64,000 nucleotides of DNA from Mycobacterium gordonae (lineage in GTDB: Bacteria > Actinomycetota > Actinomycetes > Mycobacteriales > Mycobacteriaceae): assembly GCF_017086405.1 (NCBI RefSeq), contig NZ_CP070973.1, forward strand, positions 1,302,001 through 1,366,000. Reading direction: 5' to 3'. Below, piece by piece: positions 34,803 to 45,953 of this stretch. The notes below the pieces were generated by a model. It was not told the DNA's origin, did not search any database, and saw only the letters and a list, made by a program, of their open reading frames with translations. Position 1 is the stretch's first letter. Each line of letters begins with the position of its first letter. The translations under genes and the position numbers were made by a program.

Positions 34803-35423
34803 TCAGACGCCGTGGCCGCCGCGGCGCAGGCCGGCGGCGAATTCCTCGGCCTGTTGCCAGGTGGGGAGTAGGCCGGAGGCTCTCACGTCGGCGAAGCTGG
34901 GTGCCGCGGCATCACGGTCGGACAGGCTCGCCGGGGCGCCGTCCACCAGCGGCCAGTCGACTCCGATCGCCGGATCGGTGGCGCAGATGGTGTGCTCGCG
35001 CCGGGGGTTGTACTCCGTTGAGCACAGATACATGACCGTCGAATTGTCTTGCAGCGCGAGGAAACCGTGGGCCAGTCCTTCGGAGATGTAGACAGTCCGG
35101 CGATCTTGGTCGTCTAGCAGCACCGAATCCCATTGCCCGAATGTCGGTGAGCCTTCCCGGATGTCGACGACCACGTCGAACACCGCGCCCCGCACGCAGG
35201 TGACGTACTTGGCCTGGCTTGGTGGCAGTTCGGCGAAGTGCAGGCCGCGCAAGACACCGGCCGCGGACACCGAGCAGTTGGCCTGCCGCACATCCAAACT
35301 GTGACCGGCGAAGTCGTTGAACCCCTTGTCGGTGAGCCACTCGAAGAACATGCCGCGGGGGTCGCCGTGGATGGTAGGGGTGATCTCCCAGGCGCCCGGG
35401 ATCTTGAGTTCGCGAACTTTCAT
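34803..35423 (-). CDS. rmlC: dTDP-4-dehydrorhamnose 3,5-epimerase
   Basis: 206 residues from ATG at 35423 (MKVRELKIPGAWEITPTIHG). Cupin fold with catalytic His in GVLRGLHFAELPPSQAK, Lys in AKYVTCVRG, and Tyr in STEYNPRREHT. Third step of dTDP-L-rhamnose synthesis; the sugar links peptidoglycan to arabinogalactan and is essential in mycobacteria. One base after rmlB on the same strand. Matches Rv3465. Confidence 0.96.
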   Translation of the reverse strand: MKVRELKIPGAWEITPTIHGDPRGMFFEWLTDKGFNDFAGHSLDVRQANCSVSAAGVLRGLHFAELPPSQAKYVTCVRGAVFDVVVDIREGSPTFGQWDSVLLDDQDRRTVYISEGLAHGFLALQDNSTVMYLCSTEYNPRREHTICATDPAIGVDWPLVDGAPASLSDRDAAAPSFADVRASGLLPTWQQAEEFAAGLRRGGHGV

Positions 35424-35424
35424 C

Positions 35425-37292
<1,868 letters not shown>

Positions 37293-37313
37293 CGCTGGTT
37301 CCTATACCCGTTT

Positions 37314-38156
37314 TCACAGCCCGAGCGCTTGGGCCAATTCGGCCAGCGCTGGTACCAGGTCGTGACTGCGCGTGAGCACCTGCACGGGCACGTGGTCGGC
37401 TCCGGCGTCGAGATGCTCGCGCAGCCGTGCCGCGATGGCGTCGGTCGGTCCGTAGGCGACCACGGAATCGACCAGCCGGTCGCTGCCGGGTTTGGCCAGA
37501 TCCTCGTCGCTGAAGCCCAGCCGCTTCCAGTTGTTCAGGTAGTTGGCGAGGTTGAGATAGATGTCGAGGGCTTTGCGCCCGACAGAGCGGGCCCGATCGG
37601 GGTCGGTGGTGAGCACTACCTTGTGTTCGGGGGCCAGGAACGCCGAGGGGCCGATCAGCTCTCGCGCGGAGGCGGTGTGCTCCGGCGTGGTCAGATACGG
37701 GTGCGCGCCGGCGCTGCGTTGCGCGGAGAGCTGGAGGACTCGCGGCCCCAGCGCGGCCACCACCCGGCGGTTGGCGGGGACCCCGTAGTCGTCGAGTCGG
37801 TCGAGATAGTCGGTGAGGGCGTCTATCGGCTTGCGGTACTCGTCGACCACCTCGCGATGGCCGACGCCGATGCCGAGCAGGAAACGGCCGGGGTAGGCCT
37901 TGTCAATACGGTGAAACGATTCGGCGACCGGCTTGGCCGGAGCGGTCCAGATGTTGACGATGCCCGTCGCCACCTGCAGCGTCGTCGTGGCTTCCAGGAT
38001 CGGCTCCACCCAATCGAGCTCGGCCGGCGGGGACCCGCCCACCCAGACCGCCCCGTAGCCGAGCGCTTCGATGTCCTTCGCCTGGGCAGGTGTGACGCCG
38101 CGTCCGAAGGATCCGAACCGGCCGAGATCGGGCTTGCTGTCAGCAGAAGCGGTCAT
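37314..38156 (-). CDS. LLM-class F420-dependent oxidoreductase (tandem paralogue)
   Basis: 280 residues from ATG at 38156 (MTASADSKPDLGRFGSFGRG). Shares KPDLG(R/K)FG, LQVATGIVNIWTAPAKPVAE, PGRFLLGIGVGH, RSAGAHPYLTTPEHTASARE and the C-terminal [14 protein letters not shown] with the neighbouring copy. Probably the first gene of the LLM-LLM-rmlB-rmlC run. Longer in-frame starts exist up to 38264 but the extra residues are not family-like. Confidence 0.88.
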   Translation of the reverse strand: MTASADSKPDLGRFGSFGRGVTPAQAKDIEALGYGAVWVGGSPPAELDWVEPILEATTTLQVATGIVNIWTAPAKPVAESFHRIDKAYPGRFLLGIGVGHREVVDEYRKPIDALTDYLDRLDDYGVPANRRVVAALGPRVLQLSAQRSAGAHPYLTTPEHTASARELIGPSAFLAPEHKVVLTTDPDRARSVGRKALDIYLNLANYLNNWKRLGFSDEDLAKPGSDRLVDSVVAYGPTDAIAARLREHLDAGADHVPVQVLTRSHDLVPALAELAQALGL

Positions 38157-38406
38157 GATCGCTCCAACCGGCACGACGGTGCGGCGTATTCCTCTGCGGT
38201 TCCACTCCCGCCGTGATCCGAGCGCTTTTGCGTCGGACGCCGGGCTGCGGGTATCGTGGACCAACGGTGCGGCGTCCGTGCCGACTCTTGGCGTGCCCTG
38301 TCTGAATTTCCTTCGGGAATTTCCATTATCGGCTCACGTTTTGTAGTTCGGACGGCTGCTGCGCCAAACCAGGTACGGACGAAAAGTAGAGGATCCCCGA
38401 AAAGTA
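38157..38406 (+). promoter_or_regulatory. Divergent region upstream of infA
   Basis: 250 bases without a gene, holding the promoters of the LLM gene and of the infA-rpmJ-rpsM operon. The clearest structure is a direct repeat GAATTTCC at 38304-38311 and 38317-38324 (13-base period) about 80 bases before infA. I could not fix -35/-10 boxes. Confidence 0.35.
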
Positions 38407-38628
38407 ATGGCCAAGAAGGACGGTGCCATCGAGGTCGAGGGCCGCGTGGTCGAGCCCCTGCCCAATGCGATGTTTCGCATTGAGCTGGAAAACGGCCACA
38501 AGGTGCTCGCCCACATCAGCGGCAAGATGCGGCAGCACTACATCCGCATCCTGCCCGAGGACCGGGTGGTGGTGGAGTTGTCTCCTTACGACCTTTCCCG
38601 GGGCCGCATTGTGTACCGCTACAAGTAA
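38407..38628 (+). CDS. infA: Translation initiation factor IF-1
   Basis: 73 residues, the standard length. OB-fold S1-like sequence [20 protein letters not shown] ... [20 protein letters not shown]. It binds the A-site of the 30S subunit during initiation. First gene of the alpha-type operon. Confidence 0.98.
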
Positions 38629-38667
38629 CGAAACACCCAGAGACCAAAGAACAGGACCGAGACTGCC

Positions 38668-38781
38668 GTGAAGGTGAACCCGAGCGTCAAGCCGATCTGT
38701 GACAAGTGCAGGGTGATCCGTCGGCATGGACGGGTCATGGTGATCTGCTCCGACCCGCGCCACAAGCAGCGGCAAGGCTGA
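38668..38781 (+). CDS. rpmJ: 50S ribosomal protein L36 (bL36), zinc-binding form
   Basis: 37 residues from GTG at 38668 ([20 protein letters not shown]). Zinc ligands Cys11, Cys14, Cys27 and His32, so this is the C+ form. It reads on to TGA at 38779-38781. 39 bases after infA. It binds 23S rRNA near the L7/L12 stalk base. Confidence 0.96.
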
Positions 38782-38954
38782 CCAGGCCGCCCTAATACAA
38801 CTGAATGCTGACCTCCCAGCACCACTGAGTGAATACGTCGCTCAGACACGCCCGGACGGAGGCCGGGCCCCGCTAGCCCTTCGAGGGAGACCCAATTCGG
38901 GGTGCGGGAACGGACTGGGAAAAGACCTCCGCTGAGAAAGAGGAAACGCCACCT
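38782..38954 (+). promoter_or_regulatory. Long spacer upstream of rpsM, possible structured leader
   Basis: 173 bases between rpmJ and rpsM, unusually long inside a ribosomal operon. It contains GC-rich segments able to pair (around 38850-38875, CCCGGACGGAGGCCGGG). In other bacteria S4 regulates the alpha operon at the rpsM leader; a similar element here is possible but not shown. A purine-rich GAAAGAGGAAAC ribosome-binding site ends it. Confidence 0.35.
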
Positions 38955-39329
38955 ATGGCTCGACTAGTAGGCGTCGATCTGCCGCGTGACAAGCGGATGG
39001 AGATCGCGCTGACTTACATTTTCGGCATCGGCCGCACCCGCTCGAACGAGATTCTGGCGGCCACCGGCATCGATAAGGACCTGCGCACTAAGGACCTGAC
39101 CGACGACCAGCTGACTCATCTGCGCGACTACATCGAAGCGAACCTGAAGATCGAGGGTGACCTGCGCCGCGAGGTGCAGGCCGACATTCGTCGCAAGATC
39201 GAAATCGGCTGCTACCAGGGTCTGCGGCACCGTCGCGGCCTGCCCGTGCGCGGCCAGCGGACCAAGACCAATGCGCGGACCCGTAAAGGCCCCAAGCGCA
39301 CCATCGCAGGCAAGAAGAAGGCCAGGTAG
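38955..39329 (+). CDS. rpsM: 30S ribosomal protein S13 (uS13)
   Basis: 124 residues opening [34 protein letters not shown], with the C-terminal [20 protein letters not shown] tail that reaches the P-site. It contacts tRNA and forms bridges in the 30S head. Start preceded by GAGGAAAC. Confidence 0.98.
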   Translation: MARLVGVDLPRDKRMEIALTYIFGIGRTRSNEILAATGIDKDLRTKDLTDDQLTHLRDYIEANLKIEGDLRREVQADIRRKIEIGCYQGLRHRRGLPVRGQRTKTNARTRKGPKRTIAGKKKAR

Positions 39330-39335
39330 AACCCG

Positions 39336-39755
39336 ATGCCACCAGGAAAAAAAGGGCAGGCAACGTCCGCCAAGAAGGGACAGAAGACCCGCAGGCGGGA
39401 AAAGAAGAACATCCCGCACGGCGCCGCCCACATCAAGAGCACCTTCAACAACACGATCGTGACGATCACCGACCCGCAGGGCAATGTCATCGCCTGGGCC
39501 TCGTCGGGTCACGTCGGCTTCAAGGGCTCCCGCAAGTCCACCCCGTTCGCTGCCCAGCTGGCCGCCGAGAACGCCGCCCGCAAGGCCCAGGAGCACGGCG
39601 TGCGCAAGGTCGACGTGTTCGTCAAGGGCCCGGGTTCGGGCCGCGAGACCGCGATCCGGTCGCTGCAGGCCGCCGGCCTGGAGGTGGGCGCGATCTCTGA
39701 CGTCACCCCTCAGCCGCACAACGGCTGCCGTCCGCCCAAGCGTCGGCGCGTCTAG
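39336..39755 (+). CDS. rpsK: 30S ribosomal protein S11 (uS11)
   Basis: 139 residues. Basic N-terminus [20 protein letters not shown], then the conserved [20 protein letters not shown] and a C-terminus ending [11 protein letters not shown]. It lies at the 30S platform beside the mRNA exit. 6 bases after rpsM. Confidence 0.98.
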   Translation: MPPGKKGQATSAKKGQKTRRREKKNIPHGAAHIKSTFNNTIVTITDPQGNVIAWASSGHVGFKGSRKSTPFAAQLAAENAARKAQEHGVRKVDVFVKGPGSGRETAIRSLQAAGLEVGAISDVTPQPHNGCRPPKRRRV

Positions 39756-39773
39756 GTCTAGGAGGACATACCC

Positions 39774-40379
39774 ATGGCTCGTTACACCGGACCCGTCACT
39801 CGCAAGTCACGCCGGCTGGGTACCGACCTCGTCGGTGGCGACCAGTCGTACGAGAAGCGGCCCTACCCGCCCGGCCAGCACGGCCGTGCCCGGGTCAAGG
39901 AAAGCGAATACCGCCAGCAGCTGCAGGAGAAGCAGAAGGCGCGCTTCACCTACGGCGTGATGGAGAAGCAGTTCCGTCGCTACTACGAAGAGGCAGTCCG
40001 CCATTCCGGCAAGACCGGTGAGGAACTGCTGCGAATCCTGGAAAGCCGGCTGGACAACGTCGTGTACCGCGCCGGGTTGGCGCGTACCCGCCGGATGGCC
40101 CGCCAGCTCGTCAGCCACGGGCACTTCTCGGTCAACGGCGTGCACGTCAACGTGCCCAGCTACCGGGTGTCGCAGTACGACATCATCGATGTGCGGGATA
40201 AGTCGCTGAACACGGTGCCGTTCCAGATCGCGCGGGAGACCGCGGGCGACCGCCCGATCCCGAGCTGGCTGCAGGTGGTCGGGGAGCGGCAACGCATCCT
40301 GATCCACCAGCTGCCCGAGCGCACCCAGATCGACGTCCCGCTCACCGAGCAGCTGATCGTCGAGTTCTACTCGAAGTAA
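39774..40379 (+). CDS. rpsD: 30S ribosomal protein S4 (uS4), zinc-free form
   Basis: 201 residues, ATG with AGGAGG upstream. N-terminal segment MARYTGPVTRKSRRLGTDLV carries no CxxC motifs, so this is the C-minus S4. S4 RNA-binding domain LDNVVYRAGLARTRRMARQL VSHGHFSVNG follows. It starts 30S assembly on 16S rRNA and commonly represses the alpha operon. Confidence 0.98.
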   Translation: MARYTGPVTRKSRRLGTDLVGGDQSYEKRPYPPGQHGRARVKESEYRQQLQEKQKARFTYGVMEKQFRRYYEEAVRHSGKTGEELLRILESRLDNVVYRAGLARTRRMARQLVSHGHFSVNGVHVNVPSYRVSQYDIIDVRDKSLNTVPFQIARETAGDRPIPSWLQVVGERQRILIHQLPERTQIDVPLTEQLIVEFYSK

Positions 40380-40435
40380 CACCAGGCTTCCGGGCCGGCA
40401 TCCGCCGGAACGGAACACTGAACGGCATCAAATAG

Positions 40436-41509
<1,074 letters not shown>

Positions 41510-41568
41510 CAGACGTCCGTCCCGGCCCTACCTGATACGGGGGCCGGCCCCAAATAGGAGACAGTCGC

Positions 41569-42144
41569 ATGCCCAAGCCCACCAAGGGACCTCGCCTCGG
41601 CGGGTCGTCTTCGCACCAGAAGGCGATTCTGGCCAACCTGGCTACCTCGTTGTTCGAGCACGGCCGGATCAAGACCACCGAGCCCAAGGCGCGGGCGTTG
41701 CGACCGTACGCGGAGAAGCTGATCACCCACGCCAAGAAGGGCACGCTGCACAACCGGCGTGAGGTGCTCAAGAAGATCCGGGACAAGGATGTGGTACACA
41801 CCCTGTTCGCGGAGATCGGCCCGTTCTTCTCCGACCGCGACGGCGGCTATACCCGCATCATCAAGGTCGAGAACCGTAAGGGCGACAACGCCCCCATGGC
41901 CGTGATCGAGCTGGTGCGGGAAAAGACGGTGACCTCGGAGGCTGACCGGGCCCGCCGGGTGCAGTCCTCCAAGAAGGCGGCACCGGTGGCGGCTGCGGCC
42001 GCTCCGCAGGCGGCGGTGGAGCCGGAGGCGGCCGAGGGCCCGACAGCCGAGGAGGCCACCGAGGCCGCCGAGACCACCGAGACCGAGGCCACCGAGACCG
42101 CCGCCGACGAGGCCGCCGAGACCCCGGAGAACCCCGAGAATTAG
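41569..42144 (+). CDS. rplQ: 50S ribosomal protein L17 (bL17) with long acidic tail
   Basis: 191 residues. Core L17 is residues 1-~120 ([20 protein letters not shown] ... [23 protein letters not shown]). The last ~55 residues are an Ala/Glu/Thr-rich low-complexity tail ([20 protein letters not shown]), which is common in mycobacteria and absent from E. coli L17. truA follows closely. Confidence 0.97.
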   Translation: MPKPTKGPRLGGSSSHQKAILANLATSLFEHGRIKTTEPKARALRPYAEKLITHAKKGTLHNRREVLKKIRDKDVVHTLFAEIGPFFSDRDGGYTRIIKVENRKGDNAPMAVIELVREKTVTSEADRARRVQSSKKAAPVAAAAAPQAAVEPEAAEGPTAEEATEAAETTETEATETAADEAAETPENPEN

Positions 42145-42149
42145 TGGGG

Positions 42150-42985
42150 ATGTCCGTCTGCGGCTCGACATCGCTTACGACGGAACCGATTTCGCGGGCT
42201 GGGCGGCGCAAGCGGGACAGCGCACGGTCGCCGGCGTACTCGATGAGGCGCTGACGACCGTGTTCCGCGCGCCGGTCCGGTTGCGCGCGGCCGGACGCAC
42301 CGACGCCGGCGTGCACGCCACCGCGCAGGTGGCCCATGCCGATGTCCCTGCGGAGGCCCTACCGAACGCTTATTCACGGGGCGAGCGGGCCGGCGCCCCG
42401 GAATTCCTGGCTCTGGTGCGACGGCTGGCTAGGTTCCTGCCTGCCGACGTTCGGGTCATCGACGTCGTCCGTGCGCCTGCCGGCTTCGACGCGCGGTTCT
42501 CGGCACTGCGCCGACACTACGTCTATCGGCTGTCGACGGCGCCGTACGGCGTGGTGCCGCAGCAGGCGCGTTTCGTGACCGCATGGCCGCGCTCCCTGGA
42601 CATCGACGCGATGATCAGTGCATCGCGAGAATTACTGGGATTGCACAACTTTGCCGCATTCTGTCGTCATCGCGAAGGTGCCACCACCATCCGGGAGTTG
42701 CAACGGCTGGACTGGACGCGCGACGGGGATCTGGTCAGCGCGCAGGTCAGCGCCGACGCCTTCTGTTGGTCGATGGTGCGGTCCTTGGTAGGTGCCCTGC
42801 TGGCCGTCGGTGAACACCGGCGAGAACCGCAGTGGTGTCGTGAACTTCTGGATGCGACAAGCCGATCCAGCGATTTCGCGGCGGCGCCGCCGCAGGGTTT
42901 GACCCTGATCGGAGTGGACTATCCGCCGGATGACCAGCTTGCCGCGCGCAATCTCATCACCCGCGATATCCGCACGCCCCGTTAG
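42150..42985 (+). CDS. truA: tRNA pseudouridine synthase A, start region apparently frameshifted
   Basis: From GTC at 42152 one frame gives [20 protein letters not shown], the conserved TruA start, then [17 protein letters not shown] with the catalytic Asp, and [13 protein letters not shown], to TAG at 42983-42985. It modifies U38-40 in tRNA anticodon arms. In this frame there is no ATG, GTG or TTG between the in-frame TGA at 41930-41932 and GTG 42260. An ATG at 42150 is one frame off: inserting one C after it gives [12 protein letters not shown], matching the M. tuberculosis start MTRLRL. Either a one-base sequence error or a real frameshift. Starting at 42260 would lose 36 residues but keep the catalytic Asp. 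Confidence 0.85.
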
Positions 42986-43620
42986 AGCTTGCCCGCGACG
43001 AAGTTCGCGGCCTCGTTGGTCAGTCCGGGCACGTAGCCCAGGTGCGCCTTCCACACGTTGCCGTCGGAGCAGATCGGGTCACCCTCGTTGCACAGGTTGA
43101 GGATCTTGCCGCCGAATTGTGGGCTCAGGGCGGTCAACAACCCGCCGGCCCGGCCCGACGGATTGCCGAACAGGGTGACCGCCGAGACGTGATCGGCCGC
43201 CGTCGAGGGCAACGGCTCGGTGAAACCGAGGCCGGGCAGCGGTGCCGCGGTGACGATGTCGATGACGGCGGCGCCCTGGGAGTAGCCGCCGAGTACCAGC
43301 CGCGTGTCGGGGCAGTTGTTGGCCATCTGCTGGACGTGGTCACTGGCGTCGTTGGCGCCGTCGGTGGCGGCCAGAAAGTCCTTGTTGGCCGGATAGTTCA
43401 CACCGTAGGCGCCGATGCTGCGGCCGGTCTGTTGGCGCAGCGACCCGACCAGGGCGTTGCCCACCCTGCCAAGGCCGGGTGGCTCACCGGTGCCACGGGC
43501 GAAGATCACCTCGACACCCGGACAGGCCGCGTGCGCCGGAGGCGCCAGCGGAGCAGCAAGCAAGAATGTGGCCGCCATGAGCGCGGCGGCCGCGAACCGA
43601 CCCAGGAAGACCCTTCTCAT
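42982..43620 (-). CDS. Cutinase family serine esterase, secreted
   Basis: 212 residues from ATG at 43620. Signal peptide [20 protein letters not shown] ... PAHA, then [20 protein letters not shown]. Catalytic Ser in [12 protein letters not shown], Asp in [11 protein letters not shown] and His in [10 protein letters not shown]; cysteine pairs fit the cutinase disulfides. Mycobacterial cutinases act on lipids such as esters and phospholipids. The start is supported by TAACAT (43633-43628) 7 bases upstream; ATG at 43629 is an alternative. It is one of the cut3/cut4-type pair beside ESX-4 (Rv3451/Rv3452). Confidence 0.92.
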   Translation of the reverse strand: MRRVFLGRFAAAALMAATFLLAAPLAPPAHAACPGVEVIFARGTGEPPGLGRVGNALVGSLRQQTGRSIGAYGVNYPANKDFLAATDGANDASDHVQQMANNCPDTRLVLGGYSQGAAVIDIVTAAPLPGLGFTEPLPSTAADHVSAVTLFGNPSGRAGGLLTALSPQFGGKILNLCNEGDPICSDGNVWKAHLGYVPGLTNEAANFVAGKL

Positions 43621-43627
43621 CCGCCCC

Positions 43628-43633
43628 ATGTTA
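43628..43633 (-). promoter_or_regulatory. Leaderless -10 element for the cutinase at 43620
   Basis: On the minus strand TAACAT (43633-43628) ends 7 bases before ATG at 43620. Confidence 0.5.
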
Positions 43634-43651
43634 GGCGTTATTGACCGTGCG

Positions 43652-44470
43652 TCAGTGGACCTGGACGACGGGCTGCTGCACCGGGGTGGAGGTGGCCCCG
43701 GGCACCTGTGGCGCCAACGCGGGGTTCTGCGGGACGGTGCCCGGCACCTGCGGGACCAGCGGGACGGGCACCTGCCCGGGCATGTGCGGGATGCCATTCA
43801 TGATCTTGGACGCGGCGAAGGCCGCTCCCTGTGTCGTATAAAACGGCACATAGCCCTCGGTGTGCCCGCTCCATTCGTTGCCGGCCCCGGCGTGGCAGAT
43901 CGGGTCCTGCGGATTGCAGTAATCGACAGCTTTCGAGCCCAGCAGGGTGCTCTTGGTGGGCAGCGATCCGCCGGCCCGGTCGGCGATGTCGCCGAAAGTG
44001 ACCACTGCCGCGATGTTGCTGACGTACTCGGGCGGCAGTGAACTGCCCCAACTGATGCCGCCGATCGGAACGCCGGCCACGATGTCCATCACCGACGCGC
44101 CCTGCGAGTAGCCGCCCAGCACGATCTTTGTGCTGGGGCAGGAGGACACCGTGGCTTTGACGTGAGAAATCACGTCGTTGGCCCCGTCGCCACCGTGCAG
44201 CTGCAACTTGCTGGCTGCGTAGTTCACCCCGTAGGTCCCGATGCTCAGGCCGCTGGTTTGTTGACGCAGCGAGTCCACGAATGCGTCGCCGACCCGACCC
44301 AGGCCGGGTGCCTCGTTGGTTCCCCGGGCGAACACCACCTCGGCATCCGGGCAGTCGTCGGCCCATGCGGGCGGGGCGGTGCTGAGGGCACTGACCGGCA
44401 GGACGGCGGCGGACAAGGCTGCGATGCCTACGCCGGCCCGACCGGCAAGGCGCATGAAGTGCTGATTCAC
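43652..44470 (-). CDS. Cutinase family serine esterase with proline-rich tail, secreted
   Basis: 272 residues from GTG at 44470 ([20 protein letters not shown]), signal peptide ending near PPAWA-DD. Catalytic Ser in [12 protein letters not shown], Asp in [11 protein letters not shown] and His in [10 protein letters not shown]. The last ~50 residues are a Pro/Val/Gln-rich tail ([20 protein letters not shown]), as in Rv3451 (Cut3). TAAAAT at 44482-44477 supports the start. It is a paralogue of the neighbouring cutinase gene. Confidence 0.92.
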   Translation of the reverse strand: MNQHFMRLAGRAGVGIAALSAAVLPVSALSTAPPAWADDCPDAEVVFARGTNEAPGLGRVGDAFVDSLRQQTSGLSIGTYGVNYAASKLQLHGGDGANDVISHVKATVSSCPSTKIVLGGYSQGASVMDIVAGVPIGGISWGSSLPPEYVSNIAAVVTFGDIADRAGGSLPTKSTLLGSKAVDYCNPQDPICHAGAGNEWSGHTEGYVPFYTTQGAAFAASKIMNGIPHMPGQVPVPLVPQVPGTVPQNPALAPQVPGATSTPVQQPVVQVH

Positions 44471-44476
44471 GCCGAA

Positions 44477-44482
44477 ATTTTA
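44477..44482 (-). promoter_or_regulatory. Leaderless -10 element for the cutinase at 44470
   Basis: On the minus strand TAAAAT (44482-44477) ends 6 bases before GTG at 44470; the strongest -10 match among the leaderless candidates in this window. Confidence 0.6.
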
Positions 44483-44588
44483 CCCGCGAGGCGGCGGGGC
44501 AAAACCTGCGTGGCTGTGGATGAACGTTCGAGCGGTGGCGCCGGGCCGCCTACCGTAGCGGGCGGATCGGGTGACGACAGGGAGAGTT

Positions 44589-45953
44589 GTGCCGGTGCAG
44601 ACGGCGACGTGGCTGCGCGCGAGCGGCTACCGCTATCAGCTGCGGCGCATGGAGCGAGCGTTGCTGGGTGCGGCGCCCGACTGGGCCGGGCCGGTGCCGC
44701 GCGGTGCGCTGGCGGCGGGCTGTCTATTGACGGTGATCGCTTTGGTCGGTTGCCTGTTGATGAGCCGGCTGTGGCCTCGGCCCGATCTGGGCGATGCCCG
44801 GATCGTCATGGGGGTATCGTCCGGGGCGCTGTATGTGAGAGTGGGCGATACCTGGCATCCGGTGCTCAACCTGGCGTCGGCCCGGTTGATCGCCGCGGCC
44901 GACGCCGATCCGCTGCCGGTGCCGGAGTCTGCCATTGCCCATGCCAAACACGGCGCGCTGCTAGGTATTCCAGGAGCACCGCAACTGATTGCGCCACCGC
45001 TGCCGGCGCAGGAGTCGGCCTGGACGGTGTGTGACGGCGACGGTGAGACAACGGTCCTGCTTGGGACTGAGTTGCCGCTTGGCCGCGTCGGTGCCGATCG
45101 GGCGCTGTTGGTGGCCGCCGGCGCCGGGGCTCCGGCATACCTGCTTTACCGTGGGCGGCGTGCGGTGGTCGACCTCGCCGATCGTGGCGTCGTTCGCGCG
45201 CTGAGGTTGCAGGGCCGGGTTCCCCATGTCGTCTCGCGCACTTTGCTGAATGCGGTTCCCGAGGCGCCACCTGTCGCGGTTCCGCGTATTTCCGGCGCGG
45301 GGGCGCCGGTCGGGGCGTGGCTGCCGGGATTCCGGGTCGGTGATGTGCTGCGAATCACACGGGCCGCGGGTGAGGATTACTACGTTGTGCTCAGCGCCGG
45401 GGTGCAGCGAATAAGCCAGGTTGTGGCGGACGTGTACCGCTTCAATGCTGGGAGCGAGATCATCACCATCGCGCCGGGCCTGTTGCGTGCGGCTCCCAAC
45501 GTCGACCCCGTTGCCTTCGCGGGGATCCCCGACCAGGTGCCGTCGGATGCCGGCGGTTCGACGTGGTGTGCGGTGTGGGCGCCGTCTTCCTCGGGCTCGC
45601 CCGACGTCGGATTTCTGACGGATCCCCATGGGCCGGCCCCGGGGGCGGTGCGCCTGGCGCAAGCCGACGGGCGTGGACCGGCGGTGGACACCTTCGCCAT
45701 CACGGCGGGCCACAGCGCCTACGTGGCAACGCAGAGTCAGACCGGGCACGGCGCCCGGGTGGACACGCGTTACCTGGTGACCGACACCGGGGTGCGGTTT
45801 CCGATCCACGATGCCGAAGCGGCTCACCTGCTCGGACTGCCGGCGACACCGGCGTCGGCGCCGTGGCCGGTGCTGTCGTCGTTGCCGTGCGGGCCGGAAT
45901 TGAGTCGGGAGAAGGCGTCAGTCGCTCGCGACACGATCGCGGGCGGACCCTGA
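44589..45953 (+). CDS. eccB4: ESX-4 secretion system protein EccB4
   Basis: 454 residues from GTG at 44589 (VPVQTATWLRASGYRYQLRR), with GGGAGAG upstream. One membrane helix at ~40-58, then the periplasmic R-repeat domain: IVMGVSSGALYVRVGDTWHP VLNLASARLI and later TRYLVTDTGVRFPIHD. EccB is a core part of the type VII secretion membrane complex. Matches Rv3450c. It converges on mycP4 with a 36-base overlap. Confidence 0.95.
   Translation: MPVQTATWLRASGYRYQLRRMERALLGAAPDWAGPVPRGALAAGCLLTVIALVGCLLMSRLWPRPDLGDARIVMGVSSGALYVRVGDTWHPVLNLASARLIAAADADPLPVPESAIAHAKHGALLGIPGAPQLIAPPLPAQESAWTVCDGDGETTVLLGTELPLGRVGADRALLVAAGAGAPAYLLYRGRRAVVDLADRGVVRALRLQGRVPHVVSRTLLNAVPEAPPVAVPRISGAGAPVGAWLPGFRVGDVLRITRAAGEDYYVVLSAGVQRISQVVADVYRFNAGSEIITIAPGLLRAAPNVDPVAFAGIPDQVPSDAGGSTWCAVWAPSSSGSPDVGFLTDPHGPAPGAVRLAQADGRGPAVDTFAITAGHSAYVATQSQTGHGARVDTRYLVTDTGVRFPIHDAEAAHLLGLPATPASAPWPVLSSLPCGPELSREKASVARDTIAGGP

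Noticed and set aside
38304..38324. GAATTTCC direct repeat read as a hairpin terminator
   Set aside because: The copies are direct, not inverted, so they cannot form a stem; kept only as a note in the infA upstream region.
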